Origin: Brucellaceae bacterium
GTDB taxonomy: Bacteria; Pseudomonadota; Alphaproteobacteria; Rhizobiales; Rhizobiaceae
Assembly (NCBI GenBank): GCA_020637775.1
Contig: JACKJV010000013.1
Coordinates: 1-64,000 of the forward strand
DNA length: 64,000 bases
Direction of reading: 5' to 3'
The notes under the pieces are model-generated. The model did not search any database. It worked only from the letters and a program-made list of their open reading frames with translations, and was not told the origin of the DNA. This document shows positions 1 to 9,374 of the stretch, piece by piece (position 1 is the stretch's first letter; the number at the start of each line of letters is the position of its first letter). The position numbers and the translations under genes were made by a program.

Positions 1-190
1 AAACCTCCATCGCCTTCGCCTCGGCCAGTACAAGCGCGATATCCTCCGGCGAGCCGCCGGCACGGGCGAGCGGGGCCTCGACTGCGCGTTCATCGATTTC
101 GGCGGGAACGGCCCTGAACGAGATGCCGGCATTTTCCAGGAGCTGGCGGCGGAAGGGGCTGGCGGATGCCAGGACGAGATCGGCGGGCAT
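1..190 (-). CDS. maf: Maf family nucleotide pyrophosphatase, partial (N-terminal part)
   Basis: The first 63 codons of a Maf protein read leftward from an ATG at 190 and run off the window edge. The start [15 protein letters not shown] is the Maf signature: a SASP-type loop followed by the arginine pair that contacts the nucleotide. Maf proteins hydrolyse non-canonical or modified NTPs to NMP and pyrophosphate in the cytoplasm, and bacterial members are also tied to septum arrest. It lies 32 nt downstream of ppsR on the same strand, so the two are probably co-transcribed away from the origin. The substrate subclass cannot be told because the C-terminal part is missing. Confidence 0.85.
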   Translation of the reverse strand, partial: MPADLVLASASPFRRQLLENAGISFRAVPAEIDERAVEAPLARAGGSPEDIALVLAEAKAMEV

Positions 191-222
191 GGGTATCGGG
201 TATCCTTCGAACACCGGAGGTT

Positions 223-1053
223 TCAGCCTGTTTGCCGGGCCTTGTTGTACAATGCAAGGATGGCTGCGGCGGTTTCCTCGATGGAACGCCGCGTGACATC
301 GATCATCGGCCAGCCGTGCCGGGACAGCAGCTGGCGGGCATGGGTCAGTTCGGCGGCAATGGTCGCGCGGTCGGCATAGTCGGACTGGTTATAAGCCATG
401 GAGGAGCCGAGCACCCGGTTTTCGCGCACCTGCGATATGCGTTCCGCCGATGCCACAAGTCCGACGATCAGCGGTCTGGTGGCATGAACAAGCGTTTCCG
501 GCAGCGGGACATTGTGGATGATCGGAATGTTGGCGGTCTTGATACCCCGGTTCGCGAGGTAGATGGATGTCGGCGTCTTGGATGTCCGCGAAATGCCAAG
601 CAGCACGACGTCCGCCTCATCGAGGTCATGGGTCAGTTGGCCATCGTCATGTTCCATCGTGAAATTCAAGGCATCGATGCGCCTGAAGTATTCCGCGTCA
701 AGCACATGCTGGGCACCGACGCGGCGGGCCGAAGGTGCGCCAAGATAGGACTGGAACACCGAAAGGACCGGCTCCAGCACCGAGACACAGGGCAAGCCCA
801 TCGCGGCGCAACCCTTGTCGATCAGGGCCGCCAGTTCATGGTCGACCACCGTGTAGAGCACGATTCCCGGTTCGGCATCGATTTCCTCCAGCACACGTTC
901 GATCTGCCGCGATGTCCGGATCAGCGGATAGATATGCTCGATGGCGCGGGCATTCTTGTATTGCGCCGAGGCCGCCCTGCCGGCCGCCAGCAGCGTCTCC
1001 CCGGTGGCGTCGGAAATCAGGTGAAGATGAAAATAGCTTTGCGGTTTGTTCAC
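223..1053 (-). CDS. ppsR: Pyruvate, phosphate dikinase regulatory protein (kinase/pyrophosphorylase, DUF299)
   Basis: A 276-residue protein of usual family length. It carries [10 protein letters not shown] near residues 11-20 and a P-loop-like [11 protein letters not shown] at 153-163, the nucleotide-binding motif of DUF299 proteins. The family switches pyruvate phosphate dikinase or PEP synthase on and off by ADP-dependent phosphorylation of a threonine and phosphate-dependent dephosphorylation. The start is GTG at 1051-1053, followed directly by [13 protein letters not shown]. Its homologue RP001 flanks the replication origin beside hemE in Rickettsia and Caulobacter, so its place here supports the origin call. 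Which target enzyme it regulates cannot be read from this window. Confidence 0.9.
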   Translation of the reverse strand: MNKPQSYFHLHLISDATGETLLAAGRAASAQYKNARAIEHIYPLIRTSRQIERVLEEIDAEPGIVLYTVVDHELAALIDKGCAAMGLPCVSVLEPVLSVFQSYLGAPSARRVGAQHVLDAEYFRRIDALNFTMEHDDGQLTHDLDEADVVLLGISRTSKTPTSIYLANRGIKTANIPIIHNVPLPETLVHATRPLIVGLVASAERISQVRENRVLGSSMAYNQSDYADRATIAAELTHARQLLSRHGWPMIDVTRRSIEETAAAILALYNKARQTG

Positions 1054-1079
1054 CGGTTATCCGCCTGCCTGTCAGTTGC

Positions 1080-1088
1080 TGTGGACAA
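1080..1088 (-). promoter_or_regulatory. DnaA box (TTGTCCACA)
   Basis: TGTGGACAA on the plus strand, which is TTGTCCACA on the minus strand, a full match to TTNTCCACA. It is 27 bases upstream of the ppsR start codon, at the left edge of the putative origin. Confidence 0.7.
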
Positions 1089-1138
1089 ATGTGCCGGAGC
1101 GACAGACTGCCCTTTCGCGCTGGTGAAAACCAGCCGCT

Positions 1139-1147
1139 TTTTCCACA
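1139..1147 (+). promoter_or_regulatory. DnaA box (TTTTCCACA)
   Basis: Full match to TTNTCCACA on the plus strand inside the putative origin. Confidence 0.7.
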
Positions 1148-1178
1148 GGCATCGTGACTGTGGGCAGAGCAGGAACGG

Positions 1179-1187
1179 TCTGGACAA
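1179..1187 (-). promoter_or_regulatory. Weak DnaA box (TTGTCCAGA)
   Basis: One mismatch to TTNTCCACA, minus strand. Weak boxes between strong ones are usual in bacterial origins. Confidence 0.45.
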
Positions 1188-1293
1188 GGCTGTGGCAGAT
1201 TGTTGCATGTTCATGGCAGATCACATTCCACGTTTTCCGACAGATATAGGGATGATCTTGAATTTGTGCCGGTTTTCGTGTTCATCCCCGGAC

Positions 1294-1302
1294 TTGTCCA
1301 CA
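1294..1302 (+). promoter_or_regulatory. DnaA box (TTGTCCACA)
   Basis: Full match to TTNTCCACA on the plus strand, about 75 bases before the GANTC cluster. Confidence 0.7.
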
Positions 1303-1355
1303 TCCGGACAGGCTTTTCCCGGCATGTATCAGGGTTCTATGCCTGTCGGTCGGGA

Positions 1356-1364
1356 TGTGGATGA
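1356..1364 (-). promoter_or_regulatory. Weak DnaA box (TCATCCACA)
   Basis: TGTGGATGA on the plus strand, one mismatch to TTATCCACA. It directly precedes the AT-rich, GANTC-dense segment that would be the unwinding side. Confidence 0.45.
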
Positions 1365-1376
1365 TGATGAATTCAC

Positions 1377-1435
1377 GATTCTGACAGAGTCATAGAATCA
1401 AAAGACTCCTTTAAAGAATCTCTTTAATGGGATTC
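1377..1435. promoter_or_regulatory. Cluster of six GANTC (CcrM-type) methylation sites
   Basis: GATTC 1377-1381, GAGTC 1387-1391, GAATC 1395-1399, GACTC 1404-1408, GAATC 1416-1420 and GATTC 1431-1435: six sites in 59 bases, far above chance. CcrM methylates GANTC in a cell-cycle-dependent way in alphaproteobacteria and such sites mark origins and replication-controlled promoters. The fifth site lies in the middle of a perfect inverted repeat (TTAAAGA at 1411-1417, TCTTTAA at 1421-1427). Confidence 0.65.
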
Positions 1436-1468
1436 CCTGATCTGGGAATTCGGCAATGGATGGGACGA

Positions 1469-2503
1469 ATGACGCGAAACGTGCTTGAAGTGCTCAAGGG
1501 AGCCAGACGCTTTCCCCCTCCGATCTGGATGATGCGTCAGGCCGGCCGGTATCTTCCGGAATATCGCGAGACGCGGAAGCAGGCCGGGAGCTTTCTCGAC
1601 CTGTGCTACAATCCCGATCTTGCCGTCGAAGTGACCCTGCAGCCGATACGCCGCTTCGGATTTGATGCGTCGATCCTCTTTTCAGACATCCTTGTCGTAC
1701 CGCATGCGCTGGGCCGTGATCTTCGTTTCGAGGAAGGCCGCGGACCGCTGATGACGCCGATCGAGCCCGCCGAGGTGGCAGGCCTGGATGACAAGGGCTT
1801 TCACGAACATCTCGCGCCGGTCTATGAAACCGTGTCCAGGCTGCGCAAGGCGTTGCCGGACGAAACCACCCTGCTGGGTTTCTGTGGCGCACCGTGGACC
1901 GTGGCGACCTACATGATCGCAGGGCATGGTACGCCGGATCAGGCGCCTGGACGGCTTTTTGCCTTCCGCGACGAAAAGGCGATGAAGGCCCTCCTGGCTC
2001 TGCTGGCCGATGTTTCCGCCGATTATCTCATCCGGCAGATCGAATGCGGTGCCGATGCCGTTCAGATTTTCGACTCCTGGTCCGGTGTGCTGGACGAAGC
2101 GGCATTCGATGCGCTGTGCGTCGAGCCGGTTGCGCGCATGGTATCGCGGGTCAGGGCGCGTTTCCCGGAGGTTCCGGTGATCGGTTTCCCGAAGGGCGCA
2201 GGCACGCTCTATGACAGCTACAGGGCGCGTACAGGCGTGACGGCGCTGGGACTCGACTGGACCGTTCCCCTGAACCAGGCGAAGCGATTGCAGGCGCATG
2301 GCGCCGTTCAGGGCAATCTCGACCCGATGCGGCTGGTTGCCGGGGGCCGCGCCCTGGACGAAGGGGTCGACCGCATTCTCGCGGCGCTGGGCAATGGTCC
2401 TCTCGTGTTCAATCTGGGCCACGGCATTACGCCGCAGACACCCATCGCGCATGTGGAGCGCATGGTTGCCCGGGTTCGTGAAGCCGGCTGGCAATCCTCG
2501 TGA
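1469..2503 (+). CDS. hemE: Uroporphyrinogen decarboxylase
   Basis: Decarboxylates the four acetate side chains of uroporphyrinogen III to give coproporphyrinogen III in heme and tetrapyrrole synthesis. The 344-residue product opens with the family signature [17 protein letters not shown] (about residues 17-33, arginines binding substrate carboxylates) and has GFCGAPWT further in. The reading frame is open back to an ATG at 1427, but only the ATG at 1469 has a plausible ribosome site (GGGA at 1462-1465) and gives the standard [13 protein letters not shown] N-terminus; 1460 is also possible. The stop overlaps the GTG start of hemJ, so the two heme genes are translationally coupled. Its promoter lies within the origin, so its expression may track replication. 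Confidence 0.93.
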   Translation: MTRNVLEVLKGARRFPPPIWMMRQAGRYLPEYRETRKQAGSFLDLCYNPDLAVEVTLQPIRRFGFDASILFSDILVVPHALGRDLRFEEGRGPLMTPIEPAEVAGLDDKGFHEHLAPVYETVSRLRKALPDETTLLGFCGAPWTVATYMIAGHGTPDQAPGRLFAFRDEKAMKALLALLADVSADYLIRQIECGADAVQIFDSWSGVLDEAAFDALCVEPVARMVSRVRARFPEVPVIGFPKGAGTLYDSYRARTGVTALGLDWTVPLNQAKRLQAHGAVQGNLDPMRLVAGGRALDEGVDRILAALGNGPLVFNLGHGITPQTPIAHVERMVARVREAGWQSS

Positions 2504-3048
2504 CAGAGACACGCGACCAGATGCAGGCCAGCGGCCGCAAGGCCGGCAAGCGCGCCTTCGTGGCCATTGCCATCTTTCTTGGCCTGACAGGGCTGATCTT
2601 CCTGCTCGATCCGGAGGGGTTCTACCTCTGGGCCAAGGCGATCCATGTGATGGCGATCATCGCCTGGATGGCGGCAATGTTCTATCTGCCACGCCTGTTC
2701 ATCTATCATTGCGAGGCAGAGCCTGGATCGGTCCAGTCCGAGACATTCAAGATCATGGAGCGGCGCCTGTTGCGCGTCATCATGAACCCGGCCATGACGA
2801 TCTCCTGGGTGTTCGGCCTTTGGCTGATGTGGGAAGGCGGGTTTTATCCGGACGGCTGGTTCCACGTCAAATTCGCCGCGGTTCTGGCAATGTCGGCTGC
2901 CCATGGCGACCTGGCCAAGGGTGTGCGGCTGTTTTCCGAAGACCGGAATGTGCGCTCGCAACGCCAATGGCGCATGATCAACGAGATCCCGACTGTCCTT
3001 ATGATGATCATCGTGGTCATGGTGATCGTGAAGCCGGCGCTATGGTAG
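2500..3048 (+). CDS. hemJ: Protoporphyrinogen IX oxidase HemJ
   Basis: A 182-residue inner-membrane protein of the UPF0093 (HemJ) family, which oxidises protoporphyrinogen IX to protoporphyrin IX in bacteria without HemG or HemY. Visible are four hydrophobic helices, the conserved histidine in [12 protein letters not shown] (His49), [10 protein letters not shown] (His70), and Lys123 in HVKF, matching the conserved His and Lys of the family. It starts with GTG at 2500, sharing bases with the hemE stop (GTGA), and forms a two-gene heme operon with it. A cytosolic N-terminal extension of about 18 residues precedes the first helix. Confidence 0.88.
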   Translation: MTETRDQMQASGRKAGKRAFVAIAIFLGLTGLIFLLDPEGFYLWAKAIHVMAIIAWMAAMFYLPRLFIYHCEAEPGSVQSETFKIMERRLLRVIMNPAMTISWVFGLWLMWEGGFYPDGWFHVKFAAVLAMSAAHGDLAKGVRLFSEDRNVRSQRQWRMINEIPTVLMMIIVVMVIVKPALW

Positions 3049-3113
3049 GCATTGGCCTTGCAAAGGGCGTGTTTCCGGTTTATTGAGGGGATCCTTCCTT
3101 TCGACCGGTCGGT

Positions 3114-3127
3114 GGCAGCATGCTGCC
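3114..3127. repeat. Perfect 14-bp palindrome in the hemJ-rho gap
   Basis: GGCAGCATGCTGCC is a perfect palindrome 62 bases before the rho start codon. It could be a regulator site or part of the rho leader. There is no U-run after it, so it is not an obvious intrinsic terminator. Confidence 0.4.
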
Positions 3128-3188
3128 CTTTCCCATGTCACGCATGATTGATCCCGGTCATCCTCCCCTCTTTTGTTACGAGCTCACC

Positions 3189-4454
<1,266 letters not shown>

Positions 4455-4462
4455 ACATGAAT

Positions 4463-4491
4463 GGATGCAGAACCCTTGCGCTTTTGCATCC
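4463..4491. repeat. Hairpin between rho and mnmE
   Basis: GGATGCAGAA and TTTTGCATCC can pair over ten positions (one G-U) around the nine-base loop CCCTTGCGC. No T-run follows, so it is more likely an RNA stability or processing element than an intrinsic terminator. Confidence 0.35.
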
Positions 4492-4518
4492 GTTCGTGCC
4501 GGCCATTCGTACAGGACC

Positions 4519-5844
4519 ATGTCTTCGGGCGATACGATCTTTGCATTGAGCAGCGGCGCGCTGCCTTCGGGTGTCGCTGTCATGCGTATTTCGGGCCCGA
4601 ATGTGGAGGCGCTCGCGTCGATCTGCCGCGGCGGATTGCCAGTCGACAGGCAACCGGTTCTTCGTGTCCTGGAAGATAGCCGGCACGGAATCATTGACCG
4701 TGCCCTTGTCCTTCGGATGTGGGCACCGCATTCATTTACCGGAGAGGATACGGTCGAACTTCATCTCCACGGTGGCCGCGCTGTTGTCTCGGCCTGTCTG
4801 GACGCCCTTGGCACAATTGCCGGGTTTCGTCATGCCGAACCAGGTGAATTCAGCCGACGCGCCTTTCTTAATGGAAAGGTCGACCTCTATGAAGCCGAAG
4901 CACTGGCTGATCTCATAACGGCGGACACTGAAGCGCAACGTCGAATGGCAATCGAAAACAGTGCAGGCGCAAATTCGCGAATCTGGTCCGACTGGATGGA
5001 AGATTTGACGGAAGCGAGAGCGCTGCTCGAAGCGGAGTTTGATTTTTCTGACGAAGAAGATGTGCCCGATTCAATGATCTCCGATATCGTCGCTCGGCTG
5101 AATACCATCATATCCAGAATGCGCATGGAACTTGACCGTGTTCATAGTTCGGAGATCATTTCCGAGGGTTTTCGTGTGGTCCTTGCCGGGGCTCCGAATG
5201 TCGGAAAATCCAGCTTGTTGAACAGTCTGGCCAAGCGGGATGTGGCAATTGTCTCAGATGAAGCTGGAACGACAAGGGATTTGGTCGAAGTGTCACTTGA
5301 CCTCGACGGATTCAAACTCGTGGTTACAGATACAGCAGGGTTTCGTAGCGATGCAGGCAGGGTCGAACGCCTTGGCATCGAGCGAGCGAATGCCGCGATT
5401 GATCGCGCAGACCTGGTCTTGTGGATTTCGAGCCCTGAACAGGAATGCAATGTTTCGCTTGGTGAGTTTCCGGGCAAAGACGTCTGGCTCGTCCGGAACA
5501 AGGCGGATCTCGAAGCCAAATCCGTAGGTCATGGATACAGGCATCAAATTTCGGTCGCCACCGGTGCCGGCCTCGACAGTTTGCTTGCCGACCTCGCAAG
5601 CACGGTGCGTCTCACAACCCAAAAGGGCACAGGCACACCCTTGCTGTTCAGAAGCCGGCAGCAAGACCTTTGTATTCAAGCAGTATCTTCGCTCGAAAAT
5701 GCTTTGCAAATGCTCGGTGTTGCGCCTGAATTGGCTGCGGAGGATTTGCGTGTAGCGATGCGCTCTATCGGGCGAATCACTGGATCAGTTGACGTCGAGG
5801 ATTTGTTGGACGTCATATTTTCTCGGTTCTGTATCGGAAAATGA
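4519..5844 (+). CDS. mnmE: tRNA uridine-5-carboxymethylaminomethyl(34) synthesis GTPase MnmE
   Basis: With MnmG it installs the cmnm5 group on wobble U34 of tRNAs. The 441-residue product has an N-terminal tetrahydrofolate-binding domain (MSSGDTIFALSSG), a helical domain, an inserted Ras-like G domain with P-loop GAPNVGKS (224-231), TTRD (251-254) and DTAG (271-274), and the C-terminal CIGK motif with the conserved cysteine. The start at 4519 has AGGA seven bases upstream and the usual N-terminus, although the frame stays open to 4465. Base composition is visibly poorer in GC than the flanking genes: the 60 bases from 5101 count 25 G+C. The first parS site overlaps its stop codon. Confidence 0.95.
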   Translation: MSSGDTIFALSSGALPSGVAVMRISGPNVEALASICRGGLPVDRQPVLRVLEDSRHGIIDRALVLRMWAPHSFTGEDTVELHLHGGRAVVSACLDALGTIAGFRHAEPGEFSRRAFLNGKVDLYEAEALADLITADTEAQRRMAIENSAGANSRIWSDWMEDLTEARALLEAEFDFSDEEDVPDSMISDIVARLNTIISRMRMELDRVHSSEIISEGFRVVLAGAPNVGKSSLLNSLAKRDVAIVSDEAGTTRDLVEVSLDLDGFKLVVTDTAGFRSDAGRVERLGIERANAAIDRADLVLWISSPEQECNVSLGEFPGKDVWLVRNKADLEAKSVGHGYRHQISVATGAGLDSLLADLASTVRLTTQKGTGTPLLFRSRQQDLCIQAVSSLENALQMLGVAPELAAEDLRVAMRSIGRITGSVDVEDLLDVIFSRFCIGK

Positions 5845-5857
5845 TTCACGTGAAACA
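5842..5857. promoter_or_regulatory. parS: parS centromere site 1
   Basis: TGATTCACGTGAAACA, one mismatch to the ParB-binding consensus TGTTTCACGTGAAACA. It begins at the stop codon of mnmE. Confidence 0.85.
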
Positions 5858-5876
5858 GCTATTGTCCTGGCATACC

Positions 5877-5892
5877 CGTTTCACGTGAAACA
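5877..5892. promoter_or_regulatory. parS: parS centromere site 2
   Basis: CGTTTCACGTGAAACA, with a perfect 14-base palindromic core and one mismatch at the outer base. It lies 19 bases after site 1 in the mnmE-mnmG gap. Confidence 0.9.
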
Positions 5893-6002
5893 AATGGAGT
5901 CCGGACATCGATGACTTGGCATCGTTGACAATTGACCGCCAATCCCGCATCCGTTTCGGTCTAACGATTGTTCGCGGTATCAATGCGACGGAAGACTTGG
6001 TA

Positions 6003-7871
6003 ATGGCCGAATTTTATGATGTTATTGTCATCGGTGGTGGGCACGCAGGCTGTGAGGCCGCCGCCGCATCAGCGCGATTGGGTGCGCGAACCGCGCTCGT
6101 TACCATGCGCCGATCCGAAATCGGTACAATGTCCTGCAATCCGGCGATTGGCGGTCTGGGTAAAGGCCACCTCGTGAGGGAGGTCGATGCGCTTGACGGA
6201 CTCATGGGCGTAGCCGCTGATGCAGCCGGTATCCAGTTCCGACTCCTGAACCGAAAAAAGGGCGCTGCGGTTCGCGGACCCAGAACGCAAGCAGACCGAA
6301 AACTTTACCGGAACGCGGTTCAGAACCTGTTGCGGGATCAGCGCGGCCTGGACATCGTAGAAGGAGAAGTGACTGAACTTGTCATTGAGGGCGAATCCGT
6401 GCGTGGTGTGCGCCTCTCTGATGAATCGCATCTATCCAGCCGTTCTGTTGTCATCACGACGGGAACTTTCCTGGGTGGTCTCATTCATATCGGTGAACGC
6501 CATTTCCCTGCTGGCCGGATGGGCGAGTCACCTTCGCTCAAACTTGCCGAGAACCTGAAGGATCTGGGACTTACTCTTGGCCGGCTTAAAACCGGCACTC
6601 CCCCGCGCCTTGACGGACGTACAATCAACTGGTCGGCAATGGCGATGCAGCAGGCCGATCCCGAGCCTGTGCCGTTTTCCTTGCTGACCGACAGAATTCA
6701 GAACCCACAAATTGCATGCGGTATCGCCCGTACGACTGAAGAGACACATGATATCATTCGCGCGAATATCGGCCGCTCGGCGATGTATTCCGGCCGGATC
6801 GAAAGCAAGGGACCGCGATATTGCCCTTCGATTGAAGACAAGATTGTGCGTTTTGGAGACCGCGATGGCCATCAGATTTTCCTGGAACCCGAAGGGCTTG
6901 ACGACCATACGGTTTATCCCAACGGTGTATCTACTTCGCTGCCCGAAGACGTTCAGCACGCATTCATCAGGTCGATACCCGGATTGGAGAATGCGACAAT
7001 CCTGCAGCCTGGATACGCAATCGAATATGACTATGTCGATCCGCGGTCGCTAGAACATACATTGGCGGTCAAGGGCGTCGATGGACTGTACCTTGCGGGT
7101 CAGATCAATGGAACAACCGGCTACGAGGAAGCGGCAGCTCAAGGGATTGTCGCGGGTATCAACGCGGCAAGACATGCTGCCGAAGAAGAAGCGTTCAAAC
7201 TCAGCCGGAACCAAAGCTATATCGGCGTGATGATCGACGATCTTGTGACCCGCGGCATTTCCGAACCATACCGCATGTTCACGTCCCGCGCGGAGTACAG
7301 GCTCTCGCTTCGTGCGGACAATGCCGATGTTCGCCTGACGCCATTGGCCGTGGAAATCGGATTGGCTGGCGTTGCCAGGAAAAAACGTTTTTCATCGCTT
7401 GAAGCTGATTATCGGCGTGGTTCGGATTTGCTCACTATGATTACATTGACCCCAGATCAGGCTGGGGCGTTCGGAATTCATTTGAGGAAAGACGGCCGGC
7501 GGCGCAATGGCTTGGATATACTCTCATTGAACGACATTGATATGGCAATCCTGGAAGCGATAGAGCCGAGACTTGGAACGCTTTCGGATAACGTGAAAAT
7601 GCTGCTTGAAACCGATGCGAAATATTCTGTCTATCTGGATCGGCAGAAGGCTGATATCGACATCGCCTTGCGAGAAGAAGCGCTCGTTATCCCGAAAGAT
7701 TTCGATTATTCTCAGCTTTCCGGGCTGTCGAACGAGTTGAAGGGTAAACTGGATTCAGCGCAACCCTCATCGATTGGGGCAGCAAGCCGCATTGAAGGTA
7801 TGACTCCTGCAGCGGTGGCGTTGTTGATTGCACATGTTCGCAATCGACACTTTTTCTTGAAGGCCGGATGA
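6003..7871 (+). CDS. mnmG: tRNA uridine-5-carboxymethylaminomethyl(34) synthesis enzyme MnmG (GidA)
   Basis: The FAD- and NADH-dependent partner of MnmE in wobble-uridine modification. The 622-residue product has the dinucleotide-binding [13 protein letters not shown] (8-20), [17 protein letters not shown], a [11 protein letters not shown] segment with the conserved cysteine, and [16 protein letters not shown] near the middle, all diagnostic. The ATG at 6003 gives the standard [13 protein letters not shown] start; the frame is open to 5916 but that extension is not family-like. Its stop overlaps the rsmG start (ATGA). GC content is lower than most of the window. Confidence 0.96.
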   Translation: MAEFYDVIVIGGGHAGCEAAAASARLGARTALVTMRRSEIGTMSCNPAIGGLGKGHLVREVDALDGLMGVAADAAGIQFRLLNRKKGAAVRGPRTQADRKLYRNAVQNLLRDQRGLDIVEGEVTELVIEGESVRGVRLSDESHLSSRSVVITTGTFLGGLIHIGERHFPAGRMGESPSLKLAENLKDLGLTLGRLKTGTPPRLDGRTINWSAMAMQQADPEPVPFSLLTDRIQNPQIACGIARTTEETHDIIRANIGRSAMYSGRIESKGPRYCPSIEDKIVRFGDRDGHQIFLEPEGLDDHTVYPNGVSTSLPEDVQHAFIRSIPGLENATILQPGYAIEYDYVDPRSLEHTLAVKGVDGLYLAGQINGTTGYEEAAAQGIVAGINAARHAAEEEAFKLSRNQSYIGVMIDDLVTRGISEPYRMFTSRAEYRLSLRADNADVRLTPLAVEIGLAGVARKKRFSSLEADYRRGSDLLTMITLTPDQAGAFGIHLRKDGRRRNGLDILSLNDIDMAILEAIEPRLGTLSDNVKMLLETDAKYSVYLDRQKADIDIALREEALVIPKDFDYSQLSGLSNELKGKLDSAQPSSIGAASRIEGMTPAAVALLIAHVRNRHFFLKAG

Positions 7872-8503
7872 TGCGAGAGGACGACTATTCCGCACTTTGT
7901 TCGCTAGGTTTGCGGGTTTCACGTGAAACATATGAGTTGTTGAAGGCTTATCAAACGCAGTTTGAGATCTGGAACCGGAAGATCAATCTCGCCGCGCCAT
8001 CGACAATTGGTTCTTTCTGGGAACGCCATGTTCTCGATTCTGCTCAAATTTTCTTTCTTGCGAACAACAGCAACGGGAGCTGGGTTGATCTAGGGTCCGG
8101 TGGCGGACTCCCTGGGATGGTGATTGCGATACTCGCCAAAGGGTCTTCGGGCGAGGTAGCGTTGGTCGAAAGTAACACACGCAAGACCGGGTTTCTTCAC
8201 TCGGTCAATGCAGCATTTGGGGGGCCTGCGCGGATCGTATCCCAGCGTATTGAAGATGCTGTGATTCACGTGAAACAACCGGATTTCATCACCGCGCGTG
8301 CGCTTGCCCCTCTGGACGATCTCTTGTCCATGGCTTTTCCGTTGTTTGGCGAAGGGACGCGTGCATTTTTCCCAAAAGGTCGTGGATACCGACGGGAAGT
8401 CGAAGAAAGCAGGCGAAACTGGACGTTCAATCTGATAGAACATCCGAGCGTCATCGATGATGAGAGTGTCATTCTTGAAATATCGCAGCCAGAACGGCGC
8501 TGA
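7868..8503 (+). CDS. rsmG: 16S rRNA (guanine(527)-N7)-methyltransferase RsmG (GidB)
   Basis: Methylates N7 of G527 in 16S rRNA using S-adenosylmethionine. The 211-residue product has the SAM-binding motif [13 protein letters not shown] (73-85) and RNLTPVV-like surroundings typical of RsmG ([18 protein letters not shown]). The start ATG at 7868 overlaps the mnmG stop, and a second ATG at 7871 is possible. Two parS sites are embedded in the coding sequence, at codons 16-21 (RVSRET) and 132-137 (VIHVKQ), so the protein sequence is constrained by the centromere function. Confidence 0.93.
   Translation: MMREDDYSALCSLGLRVSRETYELLKAYQTQFEIWNRKINLAAPSTIGSFWERHVLDSAQIFFLANNSNGSWVDLGSGGGLPGMVIAILAKGSSGEVALVESNTRKTGFLHSVNAAFGGPARIVSQRIEDAVIHVKQPDFITARALAPLDDLLSMAFPLFGEGTRAFFPKGRGYRREVEESRRNWTFNLIEHPSVIDDESVILEISQPERR
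7915..7930. promoter_or_regulatory. parS: parS centromere site 3 (inside rsmG)
   Basis: GGTTTCACGTGAAACA, a perfect 14-base core with one mismatch at the outer base, within rsmG codons 16-21. Confidence 0.88.
8262..8277. promoter_or_regulatory. parS: parS centromere site 4 (inside rsmG)
   Basis: TGATTCACGTGAAACA, identical to site 1, within rsmG codons 132-137. Confidence 0.82.
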
Positions 8504-8550
8504 GAACCTGTATATGTCGAGCCGAAGTCCTGGCATCACGGATGTGGACC

Positions 8551-9339
8551 ATGAGCAAGAAAACCCGGATCATAACTCTCGCCAACCAAAAGGGTGGGGT
8601 CGGAAAGACAACGACTGCCATCAATCTTGGCACCGCACTTGCCGCAATCGGAGAGCGCGTGTTGATTATTGACCTTGACCCGCAGGGCAATGCCAGCACC
8701 GGGTTGGGCGTGGAGCGGTCGGAGCGCGTCGTTTCCGCATATGATGTCCTCGTCGGTGATCGGAAGTTGACGGAATCCACGATCCGTACTGCTGTGCCTG
8801 ATCTCGACATCGTGCCGTCCACAATGGATCTTCTTGGTGTCGAGATGGAAATCTCCGGGTCCGCCGATCGTGTCGTTCGATTGCGAAACGCTATCCGGAA
8901 TCAGGACCATGGTTACGGTTACATTCTGATCGACTGCCCGCCGTCGTTGAACCTGTTGACGTTGAATGCCATGGCGGCGGCGGATTCGGTTCTCGTTCCG
9001 TTGCAATGCGAATTTTTTGCTCTCGAGGGTTTGAGCCAGCTGCTCCAGACCGTCGAACAGGTCCGCACCAGCATCAATCCGGGGCTTGAGATCCAGGGTA
9101 TCGTCCTGACCATGTATGACGGGCGTAACAATCTCGCCAACCAGGTGGTGGATGATGTGCGGGCGCATATGGGGGAAAAGGTCTACAACACAGTGATCCC
9201 CCGCAATGTCCGTATCTCGGAGGCGCCATCGCATGGAAAACCGGCCATTTTGTATGATCTGAAATGCACGGGAAGCCAGGCCTATCTCCAGCTGGCTTCG
9301 GAAGTGATACGGCGCGAGCGACGGCTCCAGGCTGCCTGA
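8551..9339 (+). CDS. parA: Chromosome-partitioning ATPase ParA
   Basis: A 262-residue small ParA/Soj type ATPase that forms a nucleoid-bound gradient and pulls ParB-parS complexes to the new pole. The deviant Walker A motif KGGVGKTT lies at 14-21, with LIIDLDPQGNAS as the A-prime segment and YILIDCPPSL as Walker B. There is no N-terminal HTH, as expected of a chromosomal ParA. An ATG at 8542 would add three residues; the ATG at 8551 gives the usual MSKKTRIITLANQKGG start. It lies 47 bases after rsmG and 35 bases before parB. Confidence 0.95.
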   Translation: MSKKTRIITLANQKGGVGKTTTAINLGTALAAIGERVLIIDLDPQGNASTGLGVERSERVVSAYDVLVGDRKLTESTIRTAVPDLDIVPSTMDLLGVEMEISGSADRVVRLRNAIRNQDHGYGYILIDCPPSLNLLTLNAMAAADSVLVPLQCEFFALEGLSQLLQTVEQVRTSINPGLEIQGIVLTMYDGRNNLANQVVDDVRAHMGEKVYNTVIPRNVRISEAPSHGKPAILYDLKCTGSQAYLQLASEVIRRERRLQAA

Positions 9340-9374
9340 TAATCCGAACTTCACTGCGTCGAAAGTGTAATTCA

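Larger units (their letters stand above)
1054..1468. other. oriC: Putative chromosomal replication origin (oriC) between ppsR and hemE
   Basis: A non-coding gap of about 415 bases between divergent ppsR and hemE. Seen directly: three DnaA boxes matching TTNTCCACA (1080-1088 minus, 1139-1147 plus, 1294-1302 plus), two one-mismatch boxes (1179-1187 minus, 1356-1364 minus), an AT-richer right end from about 1371 to 1428, and six GANTC sites in 1377-1435. Known: alphaproteobacterial origins, best studied in Caulobacter, sit between the ppsR-like RP001 gene and hemE and are rich in CcrM GANTC sites. The parABS locus 4-9 kb away agrees with this. It must also contain the ppsR and hemE promoters. 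I saw no CtrA site with the exact TTAA-N7-TTAA spacing. Confidence 0.8.

Noticed and set aside
166..1395. Long plus-strand open frame (409 codons) over ppsR and the origin
   Set aside because: It is antisense to ppsR, has no family features, and crosses the DnaA-box region; a high-GC shadow frame.
1411..1427. CtrA site
   Set aside because: The two TTAA halves are nine bases apart rather than seven, so the match to TTAA-N7-TTAA fails.
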